NCBI GenBank assembly: GCA_020428895.1
Contig: JAGQLZ010000055.1
Coordinates: forward strand, 1-7,514
Length of the DNA stretch: 7,514 nucleotides
Direction of reading: 5' to 3'
DNA from: Candidatus Kaiserbacteria bacterium
Lineage (GTDB): Bacteria > Patescibacteriota > Minisyncoccia > Phycocordibacterales > UBA918
Positions 5,987 through 7,514 of this stretch are shown here, piece by piece; position 1 is the stretch's first letter; each line of letters opens with the position of its first letter. A model generated the notes under the pieces. It was not told where the DNA came from and did not search any database. It saw only the letters and a program-made list of their open reading frames with translations. The translations under genes and the position numbers were made by a program.

Positions 5987-6895
5987 CTAATTTAGAAACT
6001 TGTACTGTGCCACTGATTCAAATCCCCAATTCTCTTTCCAGCCACAGTCTCCTAGACCTGTATCTAAGTTTGTTAAACCAGCATCGAGCAAAGCTTTAAA
6101 ATTTAATATATGTACTAATTTTGGCAACTCAGTTAATTCATCAAGATAATGTGCTCCACTAAAAAGAGCGTAATAAACATCATTGTAAGAAACGCCAATA
6201 TGACCACCAATCTGTTTGTCATTCATTTCTAATATATATGAATAAACTTCAAGTTTATTTTTTGTTGGCAGGTTTGTTAACGACAATGCGCCACTTTGGA
6301 TATGATCATCTTCCAGCCATGAATCTGAACCAAAACGATCTTTAGTGATATTTTTTATAACTAAGAATGTTTCTCCCAATGAAGCGGATTTAATATTTAC
6401 TTTGGACTCAAGGTAACCTAATGCCGTTTCTAGCTGTCTACCGAGTCGCCGCTTGGGCATTTTACTCGGTAGTTCACTTAAATTATTTAAACCAACTTTA
6501 AGAGCGTCATATACGTAATAATTCTCATCTTCTATACACCTATCTGTCTGAGTAACAGGATCAGATACAGCTATATCATCTAAGCGATACTGCTCGTAGT
6601 TACTGGCAACTTGGGTATAAATATCTAACAATTTATTTTCATTGCCCTCAGTACAAAACCCTTGATTCCGTTCCATAAATGGTGTCGAAATAAAAGTAAC
6701 TTTCTCAGTGGCTATATTTTTTTGTAACGGTAATAAAACATTTGGTTGTGACAAAGAATCCACCACTCCCATAATCTCTTCTTTTTGACTATCAAAAAAA
6801 GCCAACCTAAATTCACATTCATCATAAATAGTCTGGGGATTAACTAGCTTTTCCCAAACTTTTGCAAGCTCTTTACTGTCTTTGGTTATTTCCAT
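5987..6895 (-). CDS. FemAB/GNAT-like acyltransferase (Acetyltransf_6 type)
   Basis: A 302-residue cytoplasmic protein whose C-terminal half has the pattern of the large FemAB-like GNAT families: YSYILEMNDKQIGGHIGVSYNDVYYALFSGA (218-248 region), then HILNFKALLDAGLTNLD (262-278) and GDCGWKENWGF (282-292). These correspond to the central sheet, the cofactor-side helix and the closing strand. The N-terminal half (LPLQKN near 55-60, FISTPFMERNQGF at 68-80, MPKRRLGRQLETALGYLES at 146-164) fits the duplicated, degenerate first GNAT lobe of such proteins. The donor may be acyl-CoA or an aminoacyl-tRNA; the sequence does not decide. It opens a two-gene unit with the PurD-like ligase, suggesting successive acyl or amide bond formation on one product. 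Its ATG has no Shine-Dalgarno site and lies only 28 bases from the divergent YetF-like start. Confidence 0.75.
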   Translation of the reverse strand: MEITKDSKELAKVWEKLVNPQTIYDECEFRLAFFDSQKEEIMGVVDSLSQPNVLLPLQKNIATEKVTFISTPFMERNQGFCTEGNENKLLDIYTQVASNYEQYRLDDIAVSDPVTQTDRCIEDENYYVYDALKVGLNNLSELPSKMPKRRLGRQLETALGYLESKVNIKSASLGETFLVIKNITKDRFGSDSWLEDDHIQSGALSLTNLPTKNKLEVYSYILEMNDKQIGGHIGVSYNDVYYALFSGAHYLDELTELPKLVHILNFKALLDAGLTNLDTGLGDCGWKENWGFESVAQYKFLN

Positions 6896-6906
6896 AGCAA
6901 TACTGT

Positions 6907-6918
6907 AATGATATCATT
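6907..6918. promoter_or_regulatory. Palindromic divergent promoter region
   Basis: The 28 bases between two divergent start codons hold the perfect 12-base palindrome AATGATATCATT. Because of the symmetry, a -10-like TATCAT occurs on both strands (6912-6917 on plus, 6913-6908 on minus). Transcripts from either would begin at or a few bases before the start codons, giving leaderless or near-leaderless messages. TTTCCA (6889-6894) is a fair -35 for the plus strand at 17 bases. The minus strand has none. The palindrome could also be an operator. Confidence 0.45.
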
Positions 6919-6923
6919 TACCA

Positions 6924-7403
6924 ATGGATTTCATTTCAAACGAATCAGTTATTATTATATTTAGAACTATCGGTATATTTTTGTGGGCGTTAATATTACT
7001 ACGCCTACTTGGTCGAAAAAGACTCTCCCACCTTTCATATATTGATCTTTTACTAATTATCTCATTTGGTTCTGCCGTTGGTGACGTAATGATTTACCCT
7101 GAATCAATAGTAAACTTCATTACTTCAATGGTAGCTATAACAGCTGTAGCAATTATTGTTTGGTTGCTTGATGAAGCTTCATCACGCTACAAATTTGCCA
7201 ATAAATTGATAGACGGTCATTCGCAAATTATTATTGATAGAGGAAAGATTATTGACGGAGTTCTTGGTCGTGAAAACTTAACTGAAGAAGATTTACTTTC
7301 ACTACTACGTGAACACAGCGTTGACGCAATACATAAGGTACGCTGGGCGTATCTAGAACCAAGTGGAGAGTTAAGTGTGGCGGTATATAAAAAATACTTA
7401 TAA
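6924..7403 (+). CDS. YetF/DUF421 family membrane protein
   Basis: A 159-residue inner-membrane protein of the DUF421 (YetF) family. The N-terminal part has three predicted membrane spans (about 9-27, 40-57 and 62-82), with the family signature LLGRKRLSHLSYIDLLLIISFGSAVGD (29-55 region) linking the first two. The cytoplasmic C-terminal domain shows the typical elements: a small strand pair IIIDRGKII (102-110), the helix LTEEDLLSLLREH (119-131), and AYLEPSGELSVAV (142-154). The family's biochemical role is not established; Bacillus members are known as small membrane proteins, some linked to spores. At 159 residues it is a short but complete version. The ATG has no ribosome site and probably begins a near-leaderless message. 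It diverges from the acyltransferase/ligase operon, so shared control is possible, and it ends at a hairpin shared with the next convergent gene. Confidence 0.9.
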   Translation: MDFISNESVIIIFRTIGIFLWALILLRLLGRKRLSHLSYIDLLLIISFGSAVGDVMIYPESIVNFITSMVAITAVAIIVWLLDEASSRYKFANKLIDGHSQIIIDRGKIIDGVLGRENLTEEDLLSLLREHSVDAIHKVRWAYLEPSGELSVAVYKKYL

Positions 7404-7415
7404 TAAAGTTGATAA

Positions 7416-7449
7416 TAAAAGGCCGGAAGCGATAGCTTCCGGCCTTTTA
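7416..7449. terminator. Bidirectional terminator after the YetF-like gene
   Basis: A 15-base-pair perfect stem pairs 7416-7430 with 7435-7449 (core GGCCGGAAGC/GCTTCCGGCC) around a GATA tetraloop, flanked by AAAA/TTTT runs. It lies 12 bases after the YetF-like stop and 10 bases from the stop of the converging zinc-ribbon copy, so it can serve both. It differs from the left copy by the base at 7437, which extends the stem inwards. Confidence 0.9.
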
Positions 7450-7459
7450 AAATCATATA

Positions 7460-7514
7460 TTACCCTTTACTTTTTTTAAAACAATCCAAACATTTTAAAT
7501 TCTCAGTATTGCGA
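7460..7514 (-). CDS. 3' end of a second zinc-ribbon gene copy
   Basis: On the minus strand the frame ending at TAA (7462-7460) encodes 17 residues, RNTENLKCLDCFKKSKG, identical in protein and DNA to the end of the tandem zinc-ribbon gene. They include the final CxxC pair of the second module. The rest of the gene would lie beyond the right edge. It may be a full paralogue, a partial duplicate, or in the worst case an assembly fold-back; the differing terminator loop and flanking sequence favour a real second locus. Confidence 0.6.
   Translation of the reverse strand, partial: RNTENLKCLDCFKKSKG

Larger units (their letters stand above)
7408..7514 (-). repeat. Inverted repeat, right copy
   Basis: This stretch is the reverse complement of 4549-4655 (104 of 107 positions match), and the copy runs off the window end. 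The exact portion is 7438-7514, 77 bases. It contains the terminator and the last 17 codons of a zinc-ribbon gene. Confidence 0.97.

Noticed and set aside
7217..7456. Minus-strand open frame of 79 codons across the YetF-like gene end and terminator
   Set aside because: It runs through the terminator hairpin and antisense to conserved YetF coding sequence; it is a shadow frame.
4549..7514. Composite transposon or insertion element bounded by the inverted repeats
   Set aside because: No transposase or integrase lies between the repeats, no target-site duplications are visible, and the repeats consist of gene end plus terminator, not transposon ends.
1..7514. TGA reassigned to glycine as in Gracilibacteria or SR1
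   Set aside because: Complete conserved genes such as argS contain no in-frame TGA, which would be expected often if TGA were a sense codon.

Overview
This window is AT-rich and densely packed. It has nine protein-coding regions, intergenic gaps of at most about 130 bases, and GC-rich hairpin terminators between most transcription units. It contains arginyl-tRNA synthetase but no rRNA, tRNA, phage or transposase genes, so it looks like bacterial chromosome. The compact layout, short divergent proteins, tandem CxxC zinc ribbon, weak use of Shine-Dalgarno sites and UAG/UAA-only stops fit a small-genome lineage such as the Candidate Phyla Radiation (Patescibacteria). That placement is an inference from style, not from a marker tree.

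Layout from left to right. Bases 1-204 (+) are the 3' end of an unidentified gene. It converges on, and overlaps by 4 bases, a small acidic membrane-anchored protein (minus strand). Next, also on the minus strand, are a D-2-hydroxyacid dehydrogenase of the glyoxylate/hydroxypyruvate reductase type, arginyl-tRNA synthetase (argS), and an exported ClpP-fold serine-protease-like protein. The last two each end at a strong hairpin terminator. Divergent from the protease gene, on the plus strand, is a 130-residue protein with two CxxC-x18-CxxC zinc ribbons, ending at a bidirectional terminator.

Bases 4667-6895 (minus) form a two-gene operon. A FemAB/GNAT-like acyltransferase is followed 15 bases later by a PurD-like ATP-grasp ligase that lacks the usual PurD phosphoribosylamine-binding loop. 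This pair is the best candidate for an uncharacterised pathway: a ligase and an amino-acyl or acyl transferase acting on an unknown substrate. Divergent from it, across only 28 bases that carry a 12-base palindrome, is a YetF/DUF421 membrane protein.

The last 107 bases are a near-perfect inverted copy (3 mismatches) of bases 4549-4655: the end of the zinc-ribbon gene plus its terminator. The exact match running to the window's end is 77 bases, which looks like an assembly break at a repeat with k = 77. A second zinc-ribbon gene copy therefore probably starts beyond the right edge. The two copies flank the ligase/acyltransferase/YetF segment as inverted repeats.
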